Source: Leptodactylus fallax | Lineage: Eukaryota; Chordata; Amphibia; Anura; Leptodactylidae | Direction of reading: 5' to 3' | NCBI GenBank assembly: GCA_947044405.1 | Contig: CAMRHE010001094.1 | Location: 162,857 to 226,856, forward strand | DNA length: 64,000 bases | Shown here: positions 1 to 11,835 of the stretch, one piece after another | Layout of the letters: each line of letters opens with the position of its first letter | How positions within the stretch are numbered: the stretch's first letter is position 1 | Translations under genes and position numbers: made by a program | Notes under the pieces: generated by a model | Told to the model about the DNA's origin: nothing | The model's input: only the letters and a program-made list of their open reading frames with translations | The model's database searches: none

Positions 1-284
1 GGAGGTCAGAACCCTATAAAAAAATTTGATCCTAAATTACATGTAAACTTTCCATATAATGAAGAGACATGTAGCTATGATTTTCTTCACACAGGGTAAA
101 GATTCAGTGTGTACCCCTTAACTTAACATCTGATATATGTGAGCATATATGTTATATATACATGTGGATTCGTATATAATACACACGTACACACAAACTG
201 TACACATAGAACGCTCACATATATACACATACACACATATATTCACATTACACACACTCACTTATGAACTACCTTATATACATT

Positions 285-586
285 ACCGTGTTTCTCCGAA
301 AATAAGACAGGGTCTTATATTATTTTTTCCTCCGAAAAAAGGGCTAGGGCTTATTTTCGGGGTAGGTCTTAATTTTTTCCATGAACAACAATCACACATT
401 TGATCGCTTTTTATTTCAACTTTTATAGAGGTTAAATAATTTTAGTTGTAGATTGGGTGTTTTCGGACACAGGGATACCTAATGTGTATGTGTTTCACAG
501 TAATATTTTATTTTTATATGTGTTCTAGTGAAAGTGGGAGGGGGCTTGAACTTTTATTTTTTATTTATTTATTTATTATATTTTTT

Positions 587-620
<34 letters not shown>

Positions 621-1303
621 ATTAACCCCTCCTAGAGGGCTTGAACCTGCAATCATCCCATAGACTGCAATACAACATCTATCTATATTACTAATGAGGC
701 TGGTCATAGCCTCAATAGTAATATTCCTATGACAGGCCTGGGAGCCTTCATAACGCTCCCGGATGTCAAAGGAACAGGTCGGCTCCTGCGATCTCGCCGC
801 GTGGGAGCCGGCCTGCAACGTGAAAGGTACGGGATCGGTGGGGATCGGCCCCGGGGATAGCTTCTCTGCTTTGTGGGTTCGATTTGGAGGGGGGGGGGGG
901 TTCACGGACGGGTACACTCAACAATGCCCGCGATCAGAGTGGACTCTGTAGAAGGAGACCCGGTATAGTAGCTATAGGGGGTGGGGACCAGCCTTAGGGA
1001 CTGCGGGGGGGAAGCGCGAAGGTCACACTTAGCAATGCCCGCGGTCAGAGTCCATTCTGATCGTGGGCATTAACTCCGGCGGTTCTGCTACTTTGGTGGG
1101 CAGGAGAGGGGGTCACGCTCAACAATGCCCGCGATCAGAATAGAGGGCGGGCATTAACTCCGGGTCGAGACGTCGGGAAGGGGTTAAATTAGCTAGGGCT
1201 TATTTTTTGAGTAGGGCTTATATTTCAAGCCTACTCCAAAAAACCTGGAAAATGTAGCTAGGGCTTATTTTCGGGGTAGGTCTTATTTTTGGAGAAACAC
1301 GGT
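285..1303. mobile_element. TA-flanked palindromic element with nested internal repeat
   Basis: The left end begins ccgtgtttctcc followed by gaaaataagac, and the right end is its inverted counterpart, ending ggagaaacacgg. Each end is flanked by TA, which suggests a Tc1/mariner-type target duplication. Sub-terminal copies of gctagggcttattttcgggg occur near both ends. The interior holds a poly-T run (about 590-617). It also holds three copies of a GC-rich motif with the core caatgcccgcg(a/g)tcaga, near 919, 1033 and 1121, so it is probably a composite or nested insertion. No transposase reading frame is visible. Confidence 0.6.
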
Positions 1304-3540
1304 ACATATACAGCAGTATAGAGGAATGGTGCTGAGCAAACCAGAGCCTGCTTTCTGCCTGAGCTGCTCTATGTGTTCTCTTCTGCTGCTCCTAACAGAG
1401 CTGCTACCAGGATCAAGTTACAGCAGCCAGTAAGGAGCTCTGGCTGTTGCAACTTAAAGCAGCATAGGCAGGTAAGGGTGCCGCATCTATGGACAGCCTC
1501 ATCCTACACCCCTCTCCTCATCCCTACCTCACATTGTCCCCCCTAACTTGTTAAATCTCTGTGGTGACAGGGGGCACTTAGCTACCTCCTAAATGGGCAC
1601 CGACATTTTTTGAAAGCCCCTTCTCCCTACCATTCTTGCAACTTCTGCTATCAATGGGGGTCACAGCTAATGGAAACCCCATATGATCGCCCCCAGTGTT
1701 TTGCACACCAGTTCAGTGGTGCCTTTTGTAGATAGCCAAGCACTGTGCCACAGCTACTCCAGCAGTTCCTATTGAAATGAACAGGGCAGCGACGCATTTC
1801 TGACCACCACCTCCATTCAAACTGGTCTGCAAAACACCCTAGTTCTCATGATCTTTGGGATTTCTAGCAGTCAGATCCCCAAGCTATCCGACTTGTGGCC
1901 AGAATAAATCTTTAAGTAAACATATAAAGGTAGCTTATTTACTTCTGGTTAAATCATTGTGTGTCCTGTAATGTAAGATTTGTCTGTGGTTTGTGGTTTT
2001 TCTTCCCCATGCATATAGCATGCAGTGTCACTTTGGTGTAATGTGAGTTACGACATTTGCACTTGTAAATGTATGCAGGATAAAGAGCTTGTGTAGAGCA
2101 TAAGTGTCCCTTTAAGTGCCCTATTACAATGTATACACCTGGATTTATAAATGGTCCATTTAGGACATGACATCAATTTGGGTTATAGGGCACCTCTGTG
2201 GACAGCTCTGGAATCTGTGGGTTCACATTCCAGTATGGTAACATCTGCTTGGGCTAGTATGTAGCTAAGATACTTTCCAGGTGTGTGAACAAATGTTGTG
2301 TTATGCCTGACTACAATAAAAGGACAAGGAATTCTGCGGCGGCTACTAGTCTTGACCCTTTTGTTTACAGTGCTGTGCAGCTCATTGTAGATGGAACTGG
2401 AGTGTCATTGACAATTCAGTTATGAAGCTACAGGTTGCAATAGGCCACAGTCCAAAGCGTGATTATTATACTAACCCTAACCCTCAGACCTGTATTTTGT
2501 AGGTGACGAACCTCAAACTTTTGGAAAAATAGGGTTGAGTGGGGCGGAGACAAAGGCAGGCTGGGACTGGGACGCCTCGACCTGACAAATTTACTGTAAC
2601 TCATGCCAGAGGGCTGCCTTGGTATCTGCACCAATTCCTGACTTCCATAGATGTCACTTCTGGTGCTCGGGTGTGCTACTGAAATATTAAGAGCCCGGAG
2701 CCTCTTAATAATTGAGGTGCATTTAGCATCAGTGGGGGGAATAGATTAAGGGCCCATTCACATGACAGAAAATTTCTCTCTGGCTTTCTGCTGCGGCTTT
2801 GACAAGATGAATAGCTTCAGATGAATGGTGCTAGTCAGCCGAGGGTTGTGGAATACGCGTCAGGATGGAGCAGGACCCTTATTTTTTCAGCGTCCTGCTT
2901 CAACTTCTGCCTCCCAGTGAATGCAATGGAAGGCAGGTTCAGGGCTGATTTTGAGATGCCAAATTCCTCTGTGTGAACATATCCTAAGACTCACGTACAG
3001 ACTCATGTGTGACTCTTAATAAATTCCCCCAGTGAATCTGTCTCTTTGTCCACTATGCTGATTTGCATTATATTTCCATGTTGCAGTGATGTATTTCTCA
3101 ATGCGTCCATTGTGCGCTCTCATTATTTGTCATTCAGCCATTACCGTGGAACATCGTCGGCTGAACGCCGTTTATTTCTTATTACCACTAATATCTCCGG
3201 TGTATTCGCACAGATTCACGTAGCCGCCGTCTCTGCCATCACTGAGCTCATACACAAAGACGATACATGTCACACACATTCTTCTCATCTCCTTTTTGCC
3301 TTCATGCGATTAAAACAGAAAAAACAAGCGGTGTTTCCTCCTGGCGGGGGTCCAAAAACATCTATGTAAGCAGCTTGTATGTTAACTCAGTGAGGGCTGG
3401 AATCAGAACTGCTGCCCCATTATATCTTATCTACTGGATATAACAGGTTTTATGGTTTTCTCTAAAAAGGGTTAATCACAGTATATATGAAAAGTTTTAC
3501 AACTTTGTAATATGCCAAAATCCTATGACAGTGGGTTCAT
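1304..3540. other. No gene seen; unclassified interspersed sequence
   Basis: Reading frames are short and without recognisable domains. The stretch at about 2745-2995 (from ggcccattcacatgacag to gtgtgaacatatcctaag) belongs to the same dispersed family as 42,365-42,610. I see no splice-consistent exon here. Confidence 0.5.
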
Positions 3541-5155
3541 TCCTAAAAAAGTATATGACGTTCTAATGATGAAAGTGCTCAACATTGTATCTCCTACCCA
3601 AGATCCGTAAGGATCCCATCGACCCTCCAAGACATCCAAATGTTTAAGGGATTAGGTGCTTATGTGGCCCAGTATGTAAATTTAGACGTTACTATCTGAA
3701 GCTAGATAGACAGGCTCTTTATTGAATGAGATCTGTTTCTTGTGACAGCAAACATTGAGTCATTGTATACAAGTATAGGGCATCATGACAGTATAGGGGG
3801 GCGGTCTGCTTCCTCCTGGGGATGACTTATTGGGACAGTGACATGCAAGACTTCATTTCTAAATTATCCATATTTATTTTGACTCAGAATTTCTTTGTCT
3901 TTAAGAATGTATTTATATACAGAGGCAAGGCACCGCCATGGGCACGGCATGTGCGCCATCAAACACAAACCTGTTTCTCAGATTTTGGGAGAGGCAGGCT
4001 TTTCATCGTACGTAAACCACTCTCTCAGTTTTTGCGTTTTTTCCATGTGCAGTGCTGGCTGCGTTATATTGACACTGTTTTGTTGTCTGGTAAGGATTGG
4101 AGGATAGGCGAGTGACGTTCACCCAGCAGTGGAATGATAATGTGTTAGACAAAAAATGGGCATATGAGTCTCACTAGCAAATACAATTTTTAAGTTTTTG
4201 GATGTGATGACTGAGATGGACGAGAGTGGATCTGTAAACAGATGTTATAGGGCCATCTATAACAAAGCCCGTGTTATATTGTTTGGAGATCTATTAAACA
4301 CAGGTAAAAAGAGTGACAACAAAATCTGATGCATCTCACCCCTTCACTATCAAATCACTAACATACTCCATAAATATTTGGCCATATTACAAACCGAACC
4401 GACCTTGGCAGCAAACTTACTAGACAGATCCATAAGGACAACTAAGAGAGGGAGAAATGCGAAAGATATTTTGGTGAAAAGTCATTATGTTGCAAGGAGA
4501 CCCAATTTGTTTGGTTTTCGAGGACCAAACTAGAGATATTTTTCCTTGTGGTGTCTGCTTATCATGTGCAAATATAGTGAGAACAAACACCTATAACAGG
4601 TCGAGGCAATTAGATCCGGGATTGCATGTCTTGCAGCGCTACACATGTGGTATATGAGAGGGATATTAGAAGTGCCAAAGATGAGCAGAATATTACAAAA
4701 ATAGAAACAATATCCAGACATCTCAAAATGTGTCATGACTATAAACCAAAAACCTTTAAAATGTGTGTATGGATGGGGTCCATTGTGGCATTGTAAGGAG
4801 TTGAAGGGTAACCTCCTTAGTTTGACAACCTTAGATGGGTGACTGTAGATGGCCATATATAGTGTCCCTGCCCAAGACGGGTTAGTGACCTCTGTGTAGC
4901 AGTTTATTACGGTGTTTATTTGATGTCATCCTTATGTGCCAATGTGGTGTATGTGCCAATGTGGTGTATACCTTATTAATGCAATGTTCTACTTTGGTTG
5001 GTTTTCTTGCAGGTCTATTGTCTAAGGTAGAAGTGTCGTTGCACCCAGTGTTGTACCACAGAAGGAGTTACTTTGGAACATCCCAAGGTATGACCACACA
5101 CTTGCTGCAGCGTGACGCTTACAGCATACCAGGGCAAAGGCGCAATGTATAAGAG
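3540..5155 (+). mobile_element. Decayed Penelope-like retroelement (RT, possible GIY-YIG remnant)
   Basis: Broken reading frames on the plus strand give a series of reverse transcriptase motifs in order. Near 3,590 is a YLLPKIRKDP-like block, followed near 3,750 by TANIESLYTSIGHH. Near 3,880 is ILTQNFFVFKN, and near 3,935 a GTAMGTACAPS-like block in a shifted frame. WLRYIDT near 4,055 stands where the catalytic YIDD would be. Near 4,545 is FPCGVCLSCAN, and near 4,920-4,975 short VVY-containing stretches that could be the start of a GIY-YIG nuclease domain. In Penelope-like elements such an RT is joined to a GIY-YIG endonuclease. Frameshifts, stops and the altered YIDD box mark it as dead. The RT identity is better supported than the nuclease. 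Confidence 0.65.
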
Positions 5156-5462
5156 TGGCCTTCACACCTTTCTTGGGCAGTTAATGTGGAGCGAACTGTG
5201 TAGAGCATGTCTGGATGGTTCTTCCCGGGAGGAACTGGAAGCCTAGTCCATGAGTCTGGAAGGGAAAGTTGCCTGTGAGAACAGAAGTGATGTCCATTAT
5301 GGAGACTGTTGGTGACTGATATTTTTCTGTGAAGGGTGTTGTGACCTTGTCTAAGCTCTATCTTACTTTGTATACTTTCTATCAAGCTCGGTAAAATTTT
5401 GGTTCTGGTATCAAAGTCTGGTGGTTTTTCCTTCTACACTACACCATCAGTCTGTGCAGTGT

Positions 5463-6235
5463 ACACTACATGTATGAGAAGATAACCCGACCACAATAAG
5501 GACATCATGGCTGGTTATCAGGAGGACACTACATGTATGAGAGTAACCGGCCACAATAAGGACATCATGGCTGGTTTCAGGAGGACACTACATGTATGAG
5601 AAGATCCACAATAAGGACATCATGGCTGGTTATCAGGAGGACACTACATGTATGAGAAGATAACCTGACCACAATAAGGACATCATGGCTGGTTATCAGG
5701 AGGACACTACATGTATGAGAAGATAACCCGACCACAATAAGGATATCATGGCTGGTTATCAGGAGGACACTACATGTATGAGAAGAAACCCACCAAAAAA
5801 AAAATTTTATAAAAAAAAAAAAATGAACCCGACCACAATAAGGACATCATGGCTGGTTATCAGGAGGACACTACATGTATGAGAAGATAACCCGGACACA
5901 ATAAGGACATCATGGCTGGTTATCAGGAGGACACTACATGTATGAGAAGATAACCCGGACACAATAAGGACATCATGGCTGGTTATCAGGAGGACACTAC
6001 ATGTATGAGAAGATAACCTGACCAGGTGGCCGGTTTTTGATCATGACCATAGAAAGTTCTCGCATTCATGGTCTTATCCATTGGCAACTTATCAAGACAA
6101 CAGACCACTAAGATGGTTAGAGAAAATTTATAAAACTTTGCAAAATTTTTAATTATTTACAAAAATGTTTAATTTTTAATTGTCTACAGATTTATAATTA
6201 GTTATGTTCGTGGGAAAAACCCCTTTAAGCGAAGA
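5463..6235. mobile_element. TTAA-type MITE, left-truncated, with 63-bp minisatellite
   Basis: About nine copies of a 63-bp unit (acactacatgtatgagaag ... ggctggttatcaggagg) run from 5,463 to about 6,024. An A-rich insertion interrupts them at about 5,793-5,823. The right arm follows (accatagaaagttctcgcat, then gagaaaatttataaaact) and ends gggaaaaacccctttaa. The same right arm ends the element at 19.56-21.17 kb. The left arm is missing here, so this is a truncated or rearranged copy. Confidence 0.7.
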
Positions 6236-8309
6236 TGGAAATGTTTGCTCTATGTCAGTGAGAGGCCCTCACAGAGAACAATGGATCGCTGGTCTGCAGA
6301 GTAGGAGACATTTACAAGAGGTTGTATCAGGAAGTTATAAGGACAGAATTTAGCTAGAAACTTCCTTGTTTCCATTTTCTCTGATGCGGTGAGCAGTAAT
6401 ACCTCTCCTGGCGCTGGTTTTCTATGCCACATATTCTTTGTTGGTGAAGGGACAGTAGAGGATCTTATATAAACCTGTTCATCTGCCCCAGTGTACGGGT
6501 CATTACACACTAAGTTACACTGTGTCTTCTGTCTAAATCCCAATCTAAATATTTACGTCATTGTTAATGGCTTTTAATCCAAGAGATTAAAGTGAATTAG
6601 AATTTTCTTTCAATCTATTTCTTCTGACGGGAGGGAAGAAAAACTGCACGAATAATAGAACAATGTGGTGTAGGATAATAGCACCCTACAATGTCCATAT
6701 AGAACTGCCACTGTGCTCATATACAGAGCTATATAATAATACACTGATAATACCGCCTATACAATGTGCTGATAACAGTGAGCAGGTCGTGGGATCCAAA
6801 TGTTTGACAATGCGCTCCATGGGGGTGTGGGGGAGGCCCAACAAAAACATTTTAGGAGGAGGAAGGGATGTGTTTCATGTGAAGCACATCATGAAAATTT
6901 TTACAGCTACGCCCCTTTAATGCAAAATCCTGCCCCCATTTGGAGCCACCCATAGTTCATCCTGTCTTGTAGAGGGCCCCCTGTCCTCAACTTTAATGTT
7001 CCTCTTATATTAAAATTCCCCCCTAATGTCCTACACAGGATAATGCCCCAAGTGCTTCCAAAAAGTTTAATGTACTCCCACACACTTAATGTGCTCTTCA
7101 GCACCCCCATGCAGTTTAACGTCCCCCTCAGCACCTTCAATATCCCCACAGACTTTAATGCCCTCCTTAGCGCCCCAAACTTCTGGGAGGGAGCGATGAG
7201 TATCAGTTCATTACTCACTGCTCTGCTGCCTGGCCCTGCGCTTTCCTCCTTGTAGTTGCCTTAGGCCTGCAGCCTACAAGATGCCGGGAAACAAGTGGTG
7301 AGTACATGGAGAACCGGGAGGAGAGCGGTGAGTAATGAAACAGCTTCCCTGCACCTTATAGACTGCAGGCCTAAGCAATCTTGCGGCCTACAAATCAGAA
7401 AGTGGTAGGGCAGGAAGACTATGGCTTCCTACTCTACCTGTGTCAGGGAACCTCTTCTCTCTGTTTCTATGAACCAGTGGTATTATTAATAACTGGTGCT
7501 GCAGAACAGGAGAGAATCAGAAATTAGAAAATATGTCTTCTTTATTCTGCTGAGGAAGTGACCTCACGTCTGTTGTTCTCATGAATGAGACTGAGCTGCA
7601 GCATGGCCACGTGACCAACAGATGTGATGTCACTTCCTGATAAGAACTTGGCACCCATGTGTTCTAATCCTGCACAGACCCTTTAAGTCTTGAAAGTTTT
7701 ATCATTTTGACGCGCACAAAATATTGTTTGCAGTACATTTTAATTGAATTTTTTTTTTTTTTTCGAGGGTGGGAGGGGTCAATAATTACCCTATAAATAG
7801 TCACAGAGGACAGCACAGGTCATCTTGTCTAATAATACTCTCAGCACTACCAAGCATACCCCTGGCCAGAGGCGTGACAATATGGCGGCTTAACATTCCT
7901 GACAGGACGGTGACTACAAAGAATGTCCATAAACGTCATAACCAACACTCAAGTAAAAGCAAACTTGACAGGTGGCTCTAAAAAAACCCTTCTAGAATTA
8001 CCGGTCTTTCGTGTTTCTGTCCCGCTAGCCTTCATGTAGAACAAATTTTTCAGTTTCGCTGGAATTTTCCTCTAGGGGGTTCATAGAAAAAAAAATGTTT
8101 TTAAAAGCTGAAAGTTTCTATAGAATATAATAGAAATGACTAGAGGTGTACTTCATGGAGGAACGCCGTACCTGCCGTCACATGATGTCACGCAAATGGG
8201 TGGAGTCACTTTACGTGATATTTTCATAGACGATTATTTTGTTAGTGGCACAAGGCAACAATTGTCCTACTGACAGCTATATACCCTGACTCCCCCATGT
8301 ATCCTTACC
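6236..8309. other. No gene seen
   Basis: Only short reading frames without domains are present. The stretch 6,950-7,260 shows a loose series of related phrases of the form taatg(t/c)cc(t/c)cc, which looks like decayed simple repeat. A poly-T run lies at about 7,750-7,763. I found no supported exon. Confidence 0.45.
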
Positions 8310-9157
8310 TGAATATAATGACACGCTGACATTCGGGGTACAGGACAATGACACGCTGACACTCGGGGTACAGGACAATGACACGCTGACACTCGGGGTA
8401 CAGGATAATGACATGCTGACACTCGGGGTACAGGATAAAAGACACTGCTGACACTCGGGAGACAGGATAATGACACGCTGACACTCGGGGTACAGGATAA
8501 TGACACGCTGACATTCGGGGTACAGGATAATGACACGCTGACACTCGGGGTACAGGATAATGACACGCTGACACTCGGGGTACAGGATAATGACACGCTG
8601 ACACTCGGGGTACAGGATAATGACACGCTGACACCGGGGTACAGGATAATGACACGCTGACACTCGGGGTACAGGATAATGACACGCTGACACTCGGGGT
8701 ACAGGATAATGACACGCTGACACTCGGGGTACAGGATAATGACACGCTGACACTCGGGAGACAGGATAATGACACGCTGACACTCGGGGTACAGGATAAA
8801 AGACACTCTGACACTCGGGAGACAGGATAATGACACGCTGACACTCGGGGTACAGGATAAAAGACACTTGACTTTCGGGAGACAGGATAATGACACGCTG
8901 ACACTTGGGGTACAGGATTTTGACATACTGACACTTGGGGTACAGGATTATGACACGCTGACACTTGGGGTACAGAATAATGACACGCTGACACTTGGGG
9001 TACAGAATAATGACACGCTGACACTTGGGGTACAGAATAATGACAGGCTGACACTTGGGGTACAGAATAATGACAGGCTGACACTTGGGGTACAGGATAA
9101 TGACAGGCTGACACTTGGGGTACAGAATAATGACACACTGACACTCGGGTACAGTCT
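8310..9157. repeat. 30-bp minisatellite, about 28 copies
   Basis: The unit is gacacgctgacactcggggt followed by acaggataat. It shows two sub-families: an upstream block with actcgggg and a downstream block from about 8,900 with acttgggg and cagaataat. Because 30 is divisible by 3, long frames stay open on both strands (219, 196 and 279 aa on minus, 100 aa on plus). These are artefacts, not genes. Confidence 0.95.
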
Positions 9158-9890
9158 TTCTACTGTATAGTTGGGATGTGGCAGTGTCTGGCTTGCAGTT
9201 TAGCCTTCTTCATTTTTACCAGCAGCTTCTGGAAAGTATAAACTACGCCTTTGTCTCCCGTTCACACTTGCTGCAGGTTTTTCTTGTTCTTCCTCTTGAT
9301 ATTAGTTATGGATGTTGTGTTGTCAGTGTTTCAGAATGACCTTCAAGCCAAGTTCTCTATCTTAAGCTATCCATTCCCAGATTACTTGTTGGATTATCTC
9401 ATGTATATGGGGGGCTACTGAACTGTACCCTATCAGCAAAACCGAGGACTAAGAAGGATCAGGCTTGTTGGATTTCAGTATGCCCAATCCTTTGCTCCTC
9501 CCAGGGACATACTGCTGCCATATTTGTATGGAGTAGATACATACTAGATGTCTGGCTGCTGGGCCAGCTACAGGTTTATGTGGACTCTTGGGTGATAGAA
9601 TCACTGCGAACCTCCATATGCTATAACCTCTTTCATTTACCGTGTATATTATAACCCAATAATGGCCTCAGTTACATTTCTGTTACATTTTTTAATCACA
9701 TAAATACATTTAGTCATTTCTACTATAGCCAGAAGATTTGTTGTTTTCCCCACATTCATAGCCATAGAAACCATAACTTAATTTTTTACATCTACATCAC
9801 TATATCTGGTCTTGTTTTTGTTAGACAAGCTGTAGTTTGTTTAGGCTTCTTTATGCCATACCTATAAGTAAGTATTTCATATATATTAGC
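9158..9890. other. No gene seen
   Basis: AT-rich unique-looking sequence without a supported exon, reading frame or repeat structure. Confidence 0.4.
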
Positions 9891-9959
9891 ATTTATTATT
9901 ATTAAATGCAAAAAAGTACTTGCATGGTTTGACTGTTTACCATAAATAAGGTGTATTGT

Positions 9960-10500
9960 ACAGTTTGTGAACTTCCTGTGTGTTGCAAAAAAAAAAACCT
10001 AATTAAAAAAAAACCCTATATTTTTTTTTTACATTTTTTAAGTCTTTTGTGTACTGGTAGAAATATTTATGTATGCCAGTACACTATGCCTGTCAAGAAG
10101 AATATATTTCAGTTTTTTAGGTAGAGAAAATCCTCTCATAGACAGCAACGTAATCTGTGTTTTAACAGCATTCATTTTTGTAAAGTTACAAAAAACCTAA
10201 TCAAAAAAACATATATTTTTTAATTTTTAAATCTTTTGTATACTGGGATAAATATTTTTCTAGGCCTGTAAAGAATATATTTTAGGATTTTAGGTAGAGA
10301 AAATCCTCTCATTGTTTTTGTATAAATAAAAAAAAAATTACCTTTATTAATATTTAACTATATTTATTATATAACTATATTTTAATTTAAGCATATTGTG
10401 TATCGGGGGGACATATTTATATATGCCAATACATAATGTTTGTAAAGAAGAATATATTTCTGGTTTTTAGGTAGAGAAAATCCTCACATAGACTACAGTG
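9960..10500. repeat. Three degenerate direct repeats of about 160-190 bp
   Basis: The phrase ttttaggtagagaaaatcct recurs near 10,117, 10,289 and 10,466. Each time it is preceded by aagaatatattt and by a block containing a(a/t)atatttat(a/g)tatgcca or a variant of it. The spacing of about 172-177 bp indicates an old tandem triplication in AT-rich DNA. Confidence 0.6.
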
Positions 10501-11580
10501 CAGCCTGTGACTTACTCTGTGTTTCTGCCTTCCATACAACAGGTCCTGGATTGAAGACTTGGCAGAGACACCTTAGAAGGAGACTGGAAGGAGGACGGAT
10601 GCTGCTAATGTCAAATTATCTATTCTGGGGGAGAGTGGGGCTGGAGGACCAGAGTCACAATGAAGCAGAGAAGTGGTGTACAGTCAGGAATTGGTGAGAC
10701 ATACAAGGGGGCCAGGAAAGAGGGCTGTCTGATGTTAATAACACATACATCCTAAATCATATAGATCCACTGCTTGCATTACCAGGAGTATAATGTCTAG
10801 TATGGGCGCTTCCCTGCAGTGTCCCTGCCAGATGGACAATTATACATTTAATTGCATTTTGCACAAAGCTATGTAAAAGAACATTTATTTAGTAATATAT
10901 TTAACAATCACCTGGTTATGGACTACAAGCCAGTAAACCACATTGTAAACATTTGTACTGTACATTCTATTGGAAAGAGTGACATCTAGTGGTAGAATAA
11001 GTTAATAACAGGTCATTCATTATTATCACTTTTAGTGTATGTTCACCTTAGGCAAGGGCAACCTTGGCCGTGACCAAAAAACACCTTGTCACTTAGCGAC
11101 ACTATTGTAAGTGAATGGAGTCACATTGCCACCCCAGCAAAGCTCGATTTTTTTTGGCAACTAAAAGTCACAATCTCAGCATCCTCAAAGTCGCAATACA
11201 ACTCCATTCACTTACACTGGTGAAGGACATGGCAACCTTTGGTCACGTTACCTTTCCTTTCACTATCCTGTGGAGCATGGAGTATATGTCATCAGTATCA
11301 GGTCATCACTGTGGCCCCAAATGGAGTAAAACTCCATAATACGGTCCATAATAAATTTGGTACATTTCTGGCTGTCTGTACCCTATAAAATCATAAAATG
11401 TGCGGTTATTTGCAGGCTTTAAAATAGATTTGTCAGGTGGTCATGGCCACGCCCCCTCATGCTAACCCCTCCCACCTTTATCGCTGCTTTTCAAAAGTAA
11501 TTTTTGCAAAAATAGGGAGTTAATTCAAATGTGTGACTTTCTAACACCACAAAATTGGCGCCAATCGAAAAATAAATTCC
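10501..11580. other. No gene seen
   Basis: No supported exon. A splice-acceptor-like tacaacag occurs near 10,540 on the plus strand, but the following frame closes quickly. The reading frame at 11,115-11,339 (plus) has no recognisable domain. Confidence 0.4.
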
Positions 11581-11586
11581 TTTATG

Positions 11587-11835
11587 TCATGTCATATTTT
11601 GTAGGAAGAAATAAATATCTGTATTATATAGATACATTGAGTACATGACAGAGCGATTCTCGGAGATGTAATAAGTAGTCAGAAGGTCCTTTACGCTTCG
11701 GGTTTGGGGTTTGGAGCGATTCATGTTGGGTATTATTTCATACAGTCTTTCCTCGTTGATGTTCTGGTTGTCGTCTTTGGTCTTCATGGTTTTCTTGCCT
11801 CTGGCTATGGAGTGCTGCAGGAATATGAACTGGAC
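11587..11835 (-). CDS. Candidate terminal exon resembling the C-terminal end of a receptor tyrosine phosphatase
   Basis: On the minus strand an acceptor (cattctag) precedes an open frame starting VQFIFLQHSIARGKK. It continues through EERLYEIIPNMN and SVKDLLTTYY to a stop after about 83 codons. The opening aligns by eye with the QYVFLxQC(I/V) helix that ends phosphatase domains of R3-type receptors. EERLYEII sits where those proteins have tail tyrosines such as LIYENL. It lies about 5.8 kb downstream of the last FN3 exon on the same strand, so it could be the 3' end of that receptor gene. Against this, none of the catalytic motifs (KNRY, WPD, HCSAGVGRTG) was found between them. A phase-0 start is needed. 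It may instead be an orphan exon or an unrelated gene. Confidence 0.4.
   Translation of the reverse strand, partial: VQFIFLQHSIARGKKTMKTKDDNQNINEERLYEIIPNMNRSKPQTRSVKDLLTTYYISENRSVMYSMYLYNTDIYFFLQNMT

Noticed and set aside
585..951. 110-aa minus frame and 62-aa plus frame
   Set aside because: They lie in the GC-rich interior of a transposable element, the minus frame ends in a poly-lysine from poly-T, and no domain is recognisable.
8267..9170. Reading frames up to 279 aa on the minus strand
   Set aside because: They are produced by the 30-bp minisatellite. Three overlapping frames are open at once on the same strand.
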